This document shows, piece by piece, positions 46,340 through 54,945 of a stretch of DNA of 64,000 bases. Every line of letters starts with the position of its first letter. The first letter of the stretch is position 1. A program made the translations under genes and the position numbers. The stretch spans positions 549,807 to 613,806 of the forward strand of contig NW_008705566.1 in assembly GCF_000186865.1 (NCBI RefSeq), given 5' to 3'. The DNA is from Aureococcus anophagefferens. Lineage: Eukaryota; Sar; Pelagophyceae; Pelagomonadales; Pelagomonadaceae. The notes beneath the pieces were generated by a model. That model did no database searches. It was given only the letters and a program-made list of their open reading frames with translations, and had not been told where the DNA came from.

Positions 46340-49300
46340 TTACCGCGCGTCGAACGCGTGGAGCGGGTCCGACCCGTGGAAGGGCAGCGCGAGGAGCGCC
46401 GCGTCGAGGAGGACGGCGTTGTGGGACGCGTGGGCCGCGTGCGCGTCCGCGAGCTCCAGCCGGAAGTCGCGCGCGACGAGGCGCGCGGCGTCGAGGCGCG
46501 CGGCGTCCTCCGCCGAGTCCGGCGCGAGCCAGAGGGAGAGGACGTCGTTCGGGAGGCAGTGGGGCACGTCGACCGTGTGGTCGTGCCAGGCCCACGCGCT
46601 CCGCGCCTCCACGAAGACGTCCGCGTCCGGGTCGGGCGCCGGGTCGCCGTCGCGGGACCCCGCGGCGAGCGCGTCCGCGGCGCCGCCGCGGACCTCGCGC
46701 GTGCGCACGAGGTGCCACTGGAAGGCGAGCGACGCCGGGTAGGCCGCCGTCGCCCAGCGGAGCGTCAGGTGGCCCCGGATGGGCACGAAGCGGCGCGCCG
46801 CGCACGTCCAGGCCGCGAATTTCGGCGGCGCGGGCAGCGCGGGCCGCTCGAGGCGCAGCGACGCGAGCTCCGCGGGCGAGAACTGGGGCCGCTCGTCGAC
46901 GAAGGCGTCCTCGGCGCCGCAGGCGCGCGCGACCCGCGCGGCGACGCCCCGGATCGCGCGCGCGAGCGCCGACTCGTCGCGCGCGTCGTCGCCCCGCCGC
47001 GTCCCCTTCCGTCGCGCGGATGCATCGTCCAAAGGCGGGGGCGCCGCGAGGGGCCCCGCGCCGGCGGCGAACTTGAGCGTGCCGTCGAGGGGCGCGGCGA
47101 GCACGCGCGGCGCGGCGTCGTCGTCGTCGCGGACGTGCACGGTCCGCAAAGCGCCCCGGAGGTGCCGCCGCGCGGCGTCGCTCCGGTCCGCGACGGCGAC
47201 GGCAAAGTCGGCGACGTCCCGGGCCCGCGCGCCCGCGGCGCGCGCGCCGCGGACCTCGAGGCAGCCTTTGGAGGCCGCGGCGGCCTTGAGGAGGCGCGCG
47301 CAGGCGTCCGCGCCGATGCCGTTGCGGCTCACGTCGACGCAGACCAGGGTCGGCGCGCGCTGCAGCGCGACGGCGAGGGCGAGGCCTCCCTGGCTCGCCA
47401 CGCGGTTCGAGGAGACGTCGAGGTACGTCAGCGCCGGCGGCCGCGGCCGCCGCCGCCGCGCGTCGCGCGCGCGCGCGAAGGCGTCGCGCGCGGCGACGCC
47501 CGGCGGCGGCCGGCCCCGGCGCGGCAAATCGCCGTCGACGCGCGCGTCGATGGCGAGGTCGTAGTAGGCCGCGCGCGCGCCCGAGGCCGCCGCGCGCTCG
47601 TCGAGCGCGGCCGCGACGGCGAGCAGGCCCGCGTCGCCGATGCCGTTGTGCCGCAGGTTCAGGAAGATCAGCCCCGCGGCCTCGTCGCCCTTCCTCGCGT
47701 CGCCCGTGATCAGGTGGTGCGCGATCGTCGCCGCGCCCTGGGCCCCGACGAAGCCGAAGGACACGTCGAGCGACGTGAGGTGGCGCATGCGGCAGAGGCA
47801 CTTCACGCTCTCCGGCGACAGCTGGGCGCCGACGAGCGCCAGGGACCGCAGGGACGCGACCTGGGGGCCCGGGCGGCCGTCGGCGGCGAGGTGCTTGGCC
47901 TCGAGGCTCGCCTCCTCCGCGGCGACCTGGGCAGGAAAAGAGTGCGAAATTCCCAACTTTGGAGGCTCCTCTCTCGGTCGTTTTCCACTCGTTTCGGCTA
48001 ATTCTTGGACGAGCGATCATCTCTCGGAGCGCTCTCGACGCGTGGATGCTGTTCCCGGCACGCGCGCGCGCGGAACACTCATGTTGAAGCGAACTTGAAG
48101 CACTCTTTTCCTGCCCCGGCGGCGACGTGCCGGAGGAAGTTGAGCGCGTTCAGCGGTCGCCCGCCGAGCGCGACCTTCTTCGCCTCGTCGGCGCGCGTGC
48201 GCGCCTCCTTGGCGCTCCGGTCCTTGCGCCAGTGCGTCGTGTCCGGCCCCGCCGCGGGCATGAGGCCGCCCGGCGCGCGCGCGGTCCCGGGGCCCGCGGG
48301 CCCGCCCGCGTCCGCGCCGCCCCCGGACCCGTCGCTCCAGGGCAGCACGGGGTTGTCCGAGAAGCGGTTCCCGAGCGTGCGGCAGCCGAGGCGCATGGCC
48401 TGGGGCGTCGCCGCGTCCCGGAGCGTCGCCGTGACCTCGAAGAGCCGCGGCAAAAAGGAGTCGCGCGCGGCCGCGTAGAGCGCCTCGCCGAGCCTGAACA
48501 GGAAACTCAAATCTTCGACCCGACGTCCATGCGCGCGTAAGTGAACGGAGTGCGCCGTACGCTTCGGCCGTGCTTCGATGAGAGAAAATGATTCGTCCAA
48601 AAATCAGCCAAAACGACTTCGATGTGACCGAGCTCGAGAGGTTTTGCGGGACGCGTCCGTTCCACCGGTCGTTTCCGGCACGGCCCCGAGCGTCTCGCCC
48701 GCGGCGAAGGCGCCGGCGAGGGGCTCGTTGCCCTCGAGGCAGAGGCGCTGGAGCCGCAGGCCGCTGCAGGAGCCGCGGTTCCGGAGCGACTGCACGAGCG
48801 CGCCGAGCGCGGCGCCGCCGAGGTCGTTGCCGGAGACGTCGAGGACGCGGAGCCGCTGCGCCTGCGCGAGGGTCCGCAGCGCCGGCGCGGCGCCATCGCT
48901 GAGGCCGTTGTTCCGCAGGAGCGCGTGGGACAGGCGGCACTTGCGGCCGTCGCCCGCCGGCTCGCGGTCGCGCTCCGCGAACTCGCCCGCGGACGGCGCG
49001 CGCTGCACCCGCGCGACGACGAGCCCGAGCGTCGCGTCGCCGACGCCCGCGTCCTCGAGGTCCAGCACCTCGTCGGCGCCGGGCGCCTCGTCGGCGTAGC
49101 CCGCGCCGTCGGTCTCGCAGAGGGACGCGAAGAGCCGGCGCGTCCGCGGCGGCGCGCGCGGCGCCTCGGGGCCGCGCGCGGCCGCGCCGCGCCGCGCGGC
49201 CGCGGGGCCCGCGCGCGCGGCGGCGGACTGGTCCTCGCAGCGCTTCTTCCAGGCGTCGCGCTCCTGCTCGAGCTCGTCGCGCTCCTCGCGGATGCGCTCC

Positions 49301-49494
49301 GTCTGCAGGTGGTGCAGCTCCTTCTCGAGGCCGAAGAGCAGGCCGATGCCCTCGCGGAGCTCGCGCTCCTCGGCGGCGTCGTCATCGTAGGCCGCGTCGT
49401 CGTCGGCGTAGGCCGCCGGCGCCGTCGCCGACAGCGGGCGCTGCGTCCGGGGCAGGCCGTGAGCCGAAGGCGCTGTGGACGCGAAGCGCACCAT
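46340..49494 (-). CDS. Leucine-rich-repeat (RNI-like) protein, 3 exons, 2 introners
   Basis: Exons 49494-48692, 48493-48127 and 47926-46340 join in frame to 918 residues. An N-terminal coiled coil (ELHHLQTERIREERDELEQERDAW) precedes ribonuclease-inhibitor-type LRRs in exon 1 (LRVLDVSGNDLGGAALGALV; LQRLCLEGNEPLAG). Exon 3 has more LRRs (LTSLDVSFGFVGAQGAATIA; LIFLNLRHNGIGDAGLLAVA; LTYLDVSSNRVASQGGLALA; LVCVDVSRNGIGADACARLL). The C-terminal 250 residues are beta-rich (RFVPIRGHLTLRWATAAYPASLAFQWHLV; AWAWHDHTVDVP). LRRs imply protein binding; partner unknown. Both introners interrupt the gene without loss of frame. Confidence 0.82.
47927..48126 (-). mobile_element. Introner G (family 1), GT-AG intron, TSD GTCGCCGC
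   Basis: TSD copies on plus as GCGGCGAC at 47919-47926 and 48119-48126. Termini CGGGGCAGGAAAAGAGTG and CACTCTTTTCCTGCCCAG are near-perfect inverted repeats. The donor is GT. Splicing gives NFLRHVAAEEAS, phase 0. Length 200 bp, core in gene sense. Confidence 0.93.
48494..48691 (-). mobile_element. Introner H (family 2), GC-AG intron
   Basis: TSD GCTCGGGG (48691-48684) and GCTCGGCG (48493-48486). Termini CCGTGCCGGAAACGACCGG and AGTTTCCTGTTCAG. Splicing gives AAGETLGEALYAAA, phase 2. The body (CTCGGTCACATCGAAGTCG and TCGAAGATTTGAGTTTCC) matches introner D. Length 198 bp. Confidence 0.9.
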
Positions 49495-49709
49495 CTTGGG
49501 CTGCCCGCCTCAAATACGAAGTAAACGGACGACAACTGAGGTCGCGACGACCATCGTGGGCTGCCCGCCTCAAAGTTTGACGCGAATATCTGGGCTGCCC
49601 TCTCGCAAGGGGATCTTCAAGGATACTTGAAGATCCCCTTGCCTCTCGCGATCACAGCGCTCTGTTCCCGCATTCGCAGTGATCCTGTTGCGCGCCGGCG
49701 TGCGGCAGC
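49495..49709. repeat. Repeat-bearing intergenic region with a 17-bp-arm hairpin
   Basis: TGGGCTGCCCGCCTCAAA occurs twice (near 49497 and 49558), with a third partial copy (TGGGCTGCCC) near 49591. At 49605-49642 a perfect inverted repeat pairs GCAAGGGGATCTTCAAG with its complement around GATA. CTCTC borders both arms. It lies between divergent starts at 49494 and 49710. Confidence 0.75.
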
Positions 49710-50672
49710 ATGTCTCGCGAGAGCCGGGAAGAAGANNNNNNNNNNNNNNNNNNNNNNNNNNNNNNNNNNNNNNNNNNNNNNNNNNNNNNNNNNNNNNNNN
49801 NNNNNNNNNNNNNNNNNNNNNNNNNNNNNNNNNNNNNNNNNNNNNNNNNNNNNNNNNNNNNNNNNNNNNNNNNNNNNNNNNNNNNNNNNNNNNNNNNNNN
49901 NNNNNNNNNNNNNNNNNNNNNNNNNNNNNNNNNNNNNNNNNNNNNNNNNNNNNNNNNNNNNNNNNNNNNNNNNNNNNNNNNNNNNNNNNNNNNNNNNNNN
50001 NNNNNNNNNNNNNNNNNNNNNNNNNNNNNNNNNNNNNNNNNNNNNNNNNNNNNNNNNNNNNNNNNNNNNNNNNNNNNNNNNNNNNNNNNNNNNNNNNNNN
50101 NNNNNNNNNNNNNNNNNNNNNNNNNNNNNNNNNNNNNNNNNNNNNNNNNNNNNNNNNNNNNNNNNNNNNNNNNNNAGCCGCCTTCGTTCGCAGGTCCAAG
50201 GAGAAGGGGCTCAGTTCGGAGCGCATCTTCGAGTACTTTGACGCCAACGGCGACGGCAAGATCACCAAGGAGGAGTTCAAGACGGGTCTCTACAACCTCG
50301 ACCCCATCCGCTTCAAACTCAACGACGCGCAGATCGACCAGCTCGTCAAGCTCTTCGACAAGGACGGCGACGGCGAGGTCGACATGGACGGCGCGTCCCC
50401 CGCGCCTCCGCGCGCCGCGCCCGACGTTCGCGCGCGTCGCCCCGCGCGCGGCGTCCCCGACGCGCGCGCGCCCCGCCGCAGAGTTCAAGAACTACTGCTT
50501 CAACATGAAAAACCTCGCGTGGAAGGCGGAGAAGCTGCGCAAATCGCGCGCCTCCGCGGACTCCACGGCGTCGATGGCCTCGAAGGCCCCCGACGCCGCG
50601 GCGGCGCCCGCGGCCGCCGAGGGCGGCGAGGCGGCGCCGGCCGTCGCGGAGGCGACGCCGCCGGCGACGTGA
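49710..50672 (+). CDS. EF-hand calcium-binding protein (paralogue 1, contains assembly gap)
   Basis: Begins MSRESREE at 49710, then a gap (49736-50175). After the gap a probable acceptor (TTCGCAG|GTCC, 50193/50194) leads into SKEKGLSSERIFEYFDANGDGKITKEEF and a second EF loop DKDGDGEVDMDEF. A GC-AG intron at 50391-50481 splits the second loop after GAC-ATG-GAC-G. Removal gives DMDEFKNYCFNMKNLAWKAEKLR. It ends in an Ala/Pro tail, TGA 50672. The two loops have the DxDxDG ligands, so calcium binding is expected. Its downstream neighbour is a close paralogue. Confidence 0.75.
   Translation: MSRESREEXXXXXXXXXXXXXXXXXXXXXXXXXXXXXXXXXXXXXXXXXXXXXXXXXXXXXXXXXXXXXXXXXXXXXXXXXXXXXXXXXXXXXXXXXXXXXXXXXXXXXXXXXXXXXXXXXXXXXXXXXXXXXXXXXXXXXXXXXXXXXXXXXXXXPPSFAGPRRRGSVRSASSSTLTPTATARSPRRSSRRVSTTSTPSASNSTTRRSTSSSSSSTRTATARSTWTARPPRLRAPRPTFARVAPRAASPTRARPAAEFKNYCFNMKNLAWKAEKLRKSRASADSTASMASKAPDAAAAPAAAEGGEAAPAVAEATPPAT
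49736..50175. other. Assembly gap (440 N)
   Basis: Run of N inside the first EF-hand gene. Confidence 0.95.
50391..50481 (+). other. GC-AG spliceosomal intron (91 bp)
   Basis: GGACG|GCGCGT...GCCGCAG|AGTTCAAG. Removing it restores the EF-hand (DMDEFKNYC, phase 1), matched by the intronless paralogue's DMSEFRTYC. No introner termini; the interior is C/G-rich. Confidence 0.8.
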
Positions 50673-51088
50673 GCCCCGCCGCACGCCGGCGGCGCTTCGC
50701 CCAGCGACGACTGATCCTGGAGCTCCGCCGGCGCCAAAAAGCTCGCCGCCCCCGACGCCCCCCATCACGCCCATCCTAAAGAAGCACCGACCTGCGTGCG
50801 GCGAGCTTTGCTCGCTCGGTCGTTTACCGGCTCATGACGGGCGATCTCCTCGGGTTTAAAAAAATCGCCGGTGGTACATTCAAAATGGGATCCCGGTGGC
50901 GCCGGCCCTTTCAAAACGGCGAGCGCGTGGATCCAGAATAGCACGCGTTCCGAGTATCCTGCGAGCGCGCCTGAACTTGTTGCCTTTATTTTGCGACCAT
51001 CTCTCGGGCCCCGAAGCAGCCAGAACTTGGCAGAAGCCACTGGCGGTGCTGCCCGGCATCGGCCGGGGGAGTCGACGCGTCGCGTGAC
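50673..51088. other. Intergenic region between EF-hand paralogues
   Basis: Contains the 3' end of paralogue 1 and the presumed promoter of paralogue 2, including an A-rich patch (TTTAAAAAAATCG near 50857) and AT-richer sequence around 50960-51000. No gene is seen. Confidence 0.5.
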
Positions 51089-51742
51089 ATGTCCCAGCGG
51101 CGCGCGTCGCTCGCGGGTCTGGGCGGGGGCATCCGGCGCCCGGGGGGCTCCCAGGGGGACCCCCCGGTGGAGGTGCAGAAGGACGGCTCCGTCGGGGGCA
51201 AGGGCACGGCGAGCGACGCCGAGGCGGCGAAGGCGGCCCGGCGACGGCAGTCGCTGAGCATGATGAGCGCCGGCAGCATGGGCGGGGGCATGAACACGGC
51301 CATGAAGGACCACATCTGCAAGCAGAGCGGCATCACCGACGACACGCCGCCGCAGGAGAAGATGGACATCGTGCTCAAGCTCGCCAAGGAGAAGGGGAAG
51401 ACGGCGGAGCAGATCTTCAAGTACTTCGACAAGGACGGCGACGCGCGCATCACGCCCGACGAGTTCAAGCGGGGCATCGAGGAGCTCGACCCCATGCGGT
51501 TCAAGATGTCGGACGAGGAGATGGACGGCCTCGTGAAGAAGTTCGACAAGGACCAGGACGGCACGGTCGACATGTCGGAGTTCCGCACCTACTGCTACAA
51601 CCTGCCGGGCCTCGCCTGGAAGAAGGAGCGCCTCAAACAGAAACTCGACGCGAAGAAGGACTCGCCGCGCGCGCCCGAGTCGCCGACGGCCGCGGCGCCC
51701 GTCCCCGCGCCGCACGTCTCCGTCGCCGTCGCCGCCCAGTGA
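51089..51742 (+). CDS. EF-hand calcium-binding protein (paralogue 2)
   Basis: 217 residues, no intron. The N-terminal 85 residues are Gly/Ser/Arg-rich (MSQRRASLAGLGGG; RRRQSLSMMSAGSMGGG). Two EF-hands follow: IFKYFDKDGDARITPDEF and VKKFDKDQDGTVDMSEF, with intact acidic ligands. The C-terminus is a helix (LAWKKERLKQKL) then an Ala/Pro tail. Closely similar to the gene just upstream across the EF-hand pair (IFxYFD, LDPxRFK, NLxxLAWKxExL), so the two arose by tandem duplication. Probably a calcium sensor. Confidence 0.85.
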   Translation: MSQRRASLAGLGGGIRRPGGSQGDPPVEVQKDGSVGGKGTASDAEAAKAARRRQSLSMMSAGSMGGGMNTAMKDHICKQSGITDDTPPQEKMDIVLKLAKEKGKTAEQIFKYFDKDGDARITPDEFKRGIEELDPMRFKMSDEEMDGLVKKFDKDQDGTVDMSEFRTYCYNLPGLAWKKERLKQKLDAKKDSPRAPESPTAAAPVPAPHVSVAVAAQ

Positions 51743-51928
51743 GGGCGCGACCCCGCGGAGCCCCGCGCGAATTCCAGCCCCCCGCCCCCCCCGACCACGA
51801 AACAGCTGTCCCGCCAAGTGTCCCCCCGCTCGCACCACCGCTCCTGTCGCACGCCGCAGGGCCGCCGTCCGGCCACCTCGCCAGTAAGGTTGATTGGTTC
51901 CGAGGCGACGGGGCAGGCGGGGGGCCTC

Positions 51929-53080
51929 TCACGCGTTGACCCAGGCCGGGTCCGACGCGTTGAGCGTGTTGATCTCGCGGAGCGCGGTCGCGTCGACCCA
52001 CGCGCACTGGCAGCAGTAGGCCGCGGCGTCGGGCCGGTCCTCGGCCTCGGCGAGGAGCTTCGCCGCGTCGGGGTAGAAGTTGCGGAAGTGCATGTAGCCC
52101 GCGGTCGGCTTCCAGGCCTTGCCGACGAAGCGGCTCACGGCGTGCGCGCACTTGGTGCAGCGGATGCCCGCGGAGACGACCCTCTTCATCTTCGACGGGG
52201 CGCCGACGTCGAAGCGGGCCCCGCCCAGCAGGGCCTTGCCCCGCGCCGGGCGCGCCCCGCCGCCGGCGGCATTCCGCGGCTCGCCCGCGGCGCTCGCCGC
52301 CGACGACCGCTCGCTGAGGCGGCTGAAGAGCGAGCTCGCGCCGCCGCCGCCGCGCGCGTACGCGGGCGTCGCGTGCGCCGGCGCGGGCCGCGGCGGGTCC
52401 GCGGCGGGCGGCGCGTCGCGGCGCGGCGGCGGCGCGTCGAAGGACGGCGCGGCGTCGACGTCGAAGGACGGCGCGGCGGCCGCGGCGGCCGCGCGCGTCG
52501 GCGCCGCGGGCGCGTCCGCGCGCGCGCGCTGGCGCGCGGGCACGCCGAAGGCGTCGAAGGCCGCGGACTGGGGCAGGCCGAAGGTCGGCGCGTCGAAGGA
52601 GCTCCGCGCCGCGCCGCCGAAGGGCGACGCGCCGGGGCTCTCGAAGCGCCGCGGCGGCGTCCGCGCGGCGTCGTCGCCGCGCGGCGGCGTGCGGCTGCCC
52701 CGGCCGTCGCTCCGCGGCGACGTGCGCTTGTCCGGCGTCAGCGTCGGGTAGGGCTCGCGGCGGCGCATCTTCGACGGCGTGCCGGCCTTCTTGCCCTTGG
52801 CGGGCGAGCCCCGGCTCCGGTTCGTCGCGTCGCGGAGCGGCTTCTTCGCCGACCCGACGCGCTTCTTGAAGCGGCCCTTGCGCAGCAGGGTCTGGTACTG
52901 CGGCGGGGCGTTCGGGCGTCGGGCGCCGCGCGCGGATGTCGCGGGGGGGGGGCGCGGGGGGCAGCCCCCGGGGGCGGCGCGCCGCGCGGGCGGGGCTGCA
53001 CGCACCCGGTGGAAATCGGCGGGCTTCTTCTTCGTGGGCGGCGTCGGATTGGCGTACTCAGCGAGTGAATGCTGTAACAT
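51929..53080 (-). CDS. CFAP418: CFAP418 (C8orf37)-like protein
   Basis: 383 residues. The C-terminal 90 residues carry the family signature: RCTKCAHAVSRFVGKAW, then GYMHFRNFYPDAAKLL, then AAAYCCQCAWVDATALREI. That is the CxxC...YMxFRN...AYxCQCxW pattern known from CFAP418, a ciliary and photoreceptor protein in animals. The N-terminal 280 residues are low-complexity, basic and Pro/Ala/Arg-rich, with repeated SFDA/SFDV phrases, and probably disordered. Its presence suggests the organism retains flagellar genes, whatever its vegetative form. Confidence 0.75.
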   Translation of the reverse strand: MLQHSLAEYANPTPPTKKKPADFHRVRAAPPARRAAPGGCPPRPPPATSARGARRPNAPPQYQTLLRKGRFKKRVGSAKKPLRDATNRSRGSPAKGKKAGTPSKMRRREPYPTLTPDKRTSPRSDGRGSRTPPRGDDAARTPPRRFESPGASPFGGAARSSFDAPTFGLPQSAAFDAFGVPARQRARADAPAAPTRAAAAAAAPSFDVDAAPSFDAPPPRRDAPPAADPPRPAPAHATPAYARGGGGASSLFSRLSERSSAASAAGEPRNAAGGGARPARGKALLGGARFDVGAPSKMKRVVSAGIRCTKCAHAVSRFVGKAWKPTAGYMHFRNFYPDAAKLLAEAEDRPDAAAYCCQCAWVDATALREINTLNASDPAWVNA

Positions 53081-53241
53081 GGGTCACGCGCGCCGACGGC
53101 ATAAACAACTCCGAAGATTGCGAGATGGCGCTCCGCGTCGCTGTGATCCGAGCTGGGCCTGCGATCAACGTCTTTTTGGGTGGGTGCACGGCAGCGTCGA
53201 CCCGGTTGATCCGGGGTTGAAGTTTAAAACAGCGGCGGCGC

Positions 53242-54813
53242 TCACGCGCGCGTCGAGAAGACGACGTCGACGTCGGCGCCCGGCGCCGGGCCGATGATGC
53301 CGAGCCCGACGCGGGACGGGTCCGACGGCGGCACGGGCGCGGCCGGGTCCGCGAGGGCGACGTCGTAGCGGGAGAGGAGGACGGCGAGGAAGGCCTTGAT
53401 CTCGCGGCGCGCGAAGATGCGGCCCGGGCACAGGGAGATGCCGCCGCCGAAGGGCATGAGCGGCGTCCGCGGGTTCGCCAGGTAGCGGTCGAGGACGAAC
53501 TTCTCCGGGTCCGCGCCGACGCGCGCCGCGTCGAAGTGGACCAGAGGCGGGTAGAGCGCGACGCGGTCGCGCCGCCGCAGCCGGAACCCCGCGCCCGGCA
53601 GGACGTAGTCGCCGACGACGACGCGGCGCACCGTGAGCGACGCCGTCGCGAGGCGGAGCGCCTCGGAGATGGCGCCGTCGAGCACCGGGAACGCGCCGTC
53701 GTCCTCGAGCGCCTCCGCGACGGACGCGGCGCCGCGGAGCCCCGCGGCGACGTCGGCGACGACGCGCCGCCGCGCCGCCGCGTCGCGCGCGAGCCAGTAG
53801 GTCGTCCAGAGCGCCGCGGGGATTGTGTTCGCCGCGGAGGCCCAGACCATCGTCGTCTGGATGCGGCCGTGGCTGTCGGGCCGCCAGGGCCGCCCCGCCT
53901 CGGCCTCGCACCGCGCGAACAGCTCGCGCCGGCTCCGCAGCAGGGCCGAGACGGTCGCGTCGCCCGACGCGTAGAGCGGGTCCGTCCGGTAGCGGTCCGC
54001 GACGCGCGCGAGCGCGCTCGCGGCCGCGGGGAACGCGGAGGCCGGCGCGCCGCCGGCGAGGTAGGCGAACTTGCCGTCGAAGGCCTTGAAGTCGTCGAAG
54101 CAGGCCGGCGTCGCGAAGCTCGAGTCGCCCGTGAGCGCGCGCATCGTCGCGAGCCACAGCGGCGCGGCGAGCGTCTCGAAGAGCGGCCTCCGTCCCGCGA
54201 GCGCCGCCAGCGACTGCTCCAGCGCCGCCGCCGCGGCGGCCGTGAGCTCGCGGAGGTGCTCGGGCTTCTGGAGGCAGCGCACGAACTGCTGGTGCGCGAC
54301 CCTGTCCGTCGCGTCCGCGAACGCGTCCGCGACGTCCGCCCGCGCGACGCCGAAGGCGCCCTCCGTGACGTCCATGCCCGTGGACCGGAACTCGAGGCGC
54401 CCGGCGGGCTCGCGCAGCACCCTGGGCCACAGGCCCGGGTCCGCGACGAAGGCCGTGCGCTCGCCGGCGACCGTCGCGACGAAGACGGGGCTCCCGAGCG
54501 CCTCCGCGGACGTCTTCAGGAACTCGAGCGGCGCCGCGCCGAAGGCGACGGCGCTGCCGAGGACGGGCACCCAGGACCAGACCACGGGCGGCTCGCCGGG
54601 CCGGCGCCGGTTCTGGTAGAGGAGGCCGCCGACGTAGGCGCAGACGACCAAGGCCAGGCACTGCATCTGCCAGGCGGTGTTGGCGTAGGCCGCCGCGGCC
54701 GTCATCGCCGCGACGCACGACGCATAGAGGTACTCGGGACACTGCTTGGCGGTCGTTTCTATTGTTTTTTTGGCTACGGTGCCGTCCATGCCGACGACCA
54801 CGGAGGAAGACAT
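53242..54813 (-). CDS. Cytochrome P450, CYP7/CYP8-like
   Basis: 523 residues from MSSSVVVGMDGTVAKK. Heme-binding loop FGGGISLCPGRIFARRE is intact, as is an ExxR helix (ISEALRLATASL). The I-helix reads TMVWASAANTIPAALWTTYW, lacking the usual acidic-Thr pair and resembling the WASxANTxPAxFW of CYP7/CYP8/CYP39 sterol hydroxylases and prostacyclin synthase. N-terminal hydrophobic segment (CLALVVCAYVGGLLY) anchors it in the ER. Role: probable sterol or oxylipin oxidation. An upstream in-frame Met (54876) would add 21 residues. Confidence 0.85.
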   Translation of the reverse strand: MSSSVVVGMDGTVAKKTIETTAKQCPEYLYASCVAAMTAAAAYANTAWQMQCLALVVCAYVGGLLYQNRRRPGEPPVVWSWVPVLGSAVAFGAAPLEFLKTSAEALGSPVFVATVAGERTAFVADPGLWPRVLREPAGRLEFRSTGMDVTEGAFGVARADVADAFADATDRVAHQQFVRCLQKPEHLRELTAAAAAALEQSLAALAGRRPLFETLAAPLWLATMRALTGDSSFATPACFDDFKAFDGKFAYLAGGAPASAFPAAASALARVADRYRTDPLYASGDATVSALLRSRRELFARCEAEAGRPWRPDSHGRIQTTMVWASAANTIPAALWTTYWLARDAAARRRVVADVAAGLRGAASVAEALEDDGAFPVLDGAISEALRLATASLTVRRVVVGDYVLPGAGFRLRRRDRVALYPPLVHFDAARVGADPEKFVLDRYLANPRTPLMPFGGGISLCPGRIFARREIKAFLAVLLSRYDVALADPAAPVPPSDPSRVGLGIIGPAPGADVDVVFSTRA

Positions 54814-54945
54814 CTCGCTGGCCTCGTTTTTTTCCGCAGTTCGCCAATCCGGGTTGTTGAGGTTCACTAAACGCACATCGGGGCAGCGTTAAGGCATAGA
54901 CGCCGCCGTTCTGCGCGCACCACCGCGGCGCGTCGACGAAGCGCC

